A stretch of 7,139 bases of DNA from Micrococcales bacterium (GTDB lineage: Bacteria > Actinomycetota > Actinomycetes > S36-B12). Where the stretch lies: NCBI GenBank assembly GCA_002728915.1, contig PBWE01000008.1, positions 42,298-49,436 of the forward strand, given 5' to 3'. Positions within the stretch are counted from its first letter, which is position 1; each line of letters begins with the position of its first letter. The notes under the pieces are model-generated. The model worked only from the letters and a program-made list of their open reading frames with translations. It was not told the origin of the DNA and made no database searches. Positions 6,534 through 7,139 of the stretch are shown here, piece after piece. A program made the position numbers and the translations under genes.

Positions 6534-7139
6534 CTAGGGGCGGGGGCAGGACACGTGCTGGTTGATCTCGGCGGCAGCGTCGTCGCCGTACGCCGTGGCC
6601 AGTCGCTGCAGAAAGTGTTGCTGCGCGAGTTGGTATTCCTGGGTGCCGATCGTCTCGATCACGTAGGTGGCGACCAGGGACCCGACCTGGGCTGACCTCT
6701 CGTCAGAAAGACCCCACGATTGGCCGGCGAGGAACCCGGCACGGAACGCATCTCCCACACCGGTCGGGTCGGCCTTGCTCTCCTCTTCCGGAACGCCAAC
6801 GAGAACGGGGTCGCAGCCACGTCGCTCAATGCGGGCGCCGTCTGGGCCGAGGGTGATGATGCGAACATTCACAATGGCGGCCAGGTCAGCGGCCGTCCAA
6901 CCGGTCTTCTGTTCGATCAGGGCCGCCTCGTACTCGTTCGTGAACAGGTACTCCGCTCCCTCGATCAGGGGCTTGATGTCGTCACCGTCCATCCGGGCGA
7001 GCTGCTGGGACGGGTCTGCGGCGAAGGGATACCCGCGGAAGCGGCATTCGTCGGTGTGACGGCGCATTCCCTCCGGATCGTTCGCCCCGATCAGCACCAC
7101 ATCCGCGCCCCCGACCTGATCGACAATGGGCTTCAACTC
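6534..7139 (-). CDS. adoK: Adenosine kinase, PfkB family (5' end beyond right edge)
   Basis: PfkB/ribokinase-family kinase, most like actinobacterial adenosine kinase, which phosphorylates adenosine to AMP in purine salvage. The frame is open through the right edge; 201 residues remain, so about 120 N-terminal residues (substrate lid and early ribokinase signature) are missing compared with the roughly 320-residue mycobacterial enzyme. Visible landmarks, numbered from the edge: LIGANDPEGM (16-25), FAADPSQQLARM (39-50), YLFTNEYE (64-71), TLGPDG (96-101) and the PfkB C-terminal signature DPTGVGDAFRAGF (124-136), with D130 the expected catalytic base in the GxGD anion hole. The end EYQLAQQHFLQRLATAYGDDAAAEI also resembles the mycobacterial AdoK tail. 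A TTG near the edge is internal, not the start. Substrate is inferred from similarity; ribokinase-like sugar kinases are the main alternative. aat follows closely on the same strand. Confidence 0.88.
   Translation of the reverse strand, partial: ELKPIVDQVGGADVVLIGANDPEGMRRHTDECRFRGYPFAADPSQQLARMDGDDIKPLIEGAEYLFTNEYEAALIEQKTGWTAADLAAIVNVRIITLGPDGARIERRGCDPVLVGVPEEESKADPTGVGDAFRAGFLAGQSWGLSDERSAQVGSLVATYVIETIGTQEYQLAQQHFLQRLATAYGDDAAAEINQHVSCPRP

Overview
The window looks like an ordinary chromosomal stretch from a high-GC Gram-positive bacterium (Actinomycetota). This rests on three things. The aa3 oxidase subunits II, I and IV have the actinobacterial form, including the small four-helix CtaF with its [10 protein letters not shown] motif. 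A PfkB-type adenosine kinase closely resembles the mycobacterial AdoK as I remember it. Start codons include GTG, and hand-sampled blocks of the metabolic genes are about 60% GC or more. I cannot name a genus.

Layout, left to right. (1) 1-1333, minus: the 5' part of a gene that runs off the left edge. It encodes a protein with one N-terminal membrane helix, an acidic linker and a long coiled coil; its base composition is visibly less GC-rich than its neighbours. (2) 1334-1471: a short gap with a possible promoter for that gene and a weak hairpin after ctaF. (3) 1472-4457, minus: ctaC-ctaD-ctaF, joined by two 4-base start/stop overlaps and so very probably one translationally coupled operon. 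(4) 4458-4610: a divergent promoter region containing two compact inverted repeats. (5) 4611-5798, plus: a cysteine desulfurase-like (aminotransferase class V fold) protein that keeps the desulfurase cysteine loop but has no lysine where the PLP-binding lysine should be. (6) 5795-6502, minus: aat, Leu/Phe-tRNA-protein transferase, convergent with the previous gene and sharing a CTAG with it as stop codon on both strands. (7) 6534-7139, minus: the 3' part of adoK, cut by the right edge and probably co-transcribed with aat.

How the genes work together. ctaCDF supply the CuA subunit, the haem-copper catalytic subunit and the small subunit IV of the aa3 terminal oxidase. Subunit III (ctaE) and the cytochrome bcc genes are not here. 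The desulfurase-like gene sits head to head with ctaC, so the two could be co-regulated, but nothing in the sequence proves a role in oxidase assembly. aat (N-end rule tagging) and adoK (purine salvage) have no obvious functional tie to the oxidase. The most unusual item is the lysine-less desulfurase homologue; the second is the membrane-anchored coiled-coil protein. I see no mobile elements, CRISPR arrays, tRNA or rRNA genes, and no gene-free stretch longer than 300 bases.
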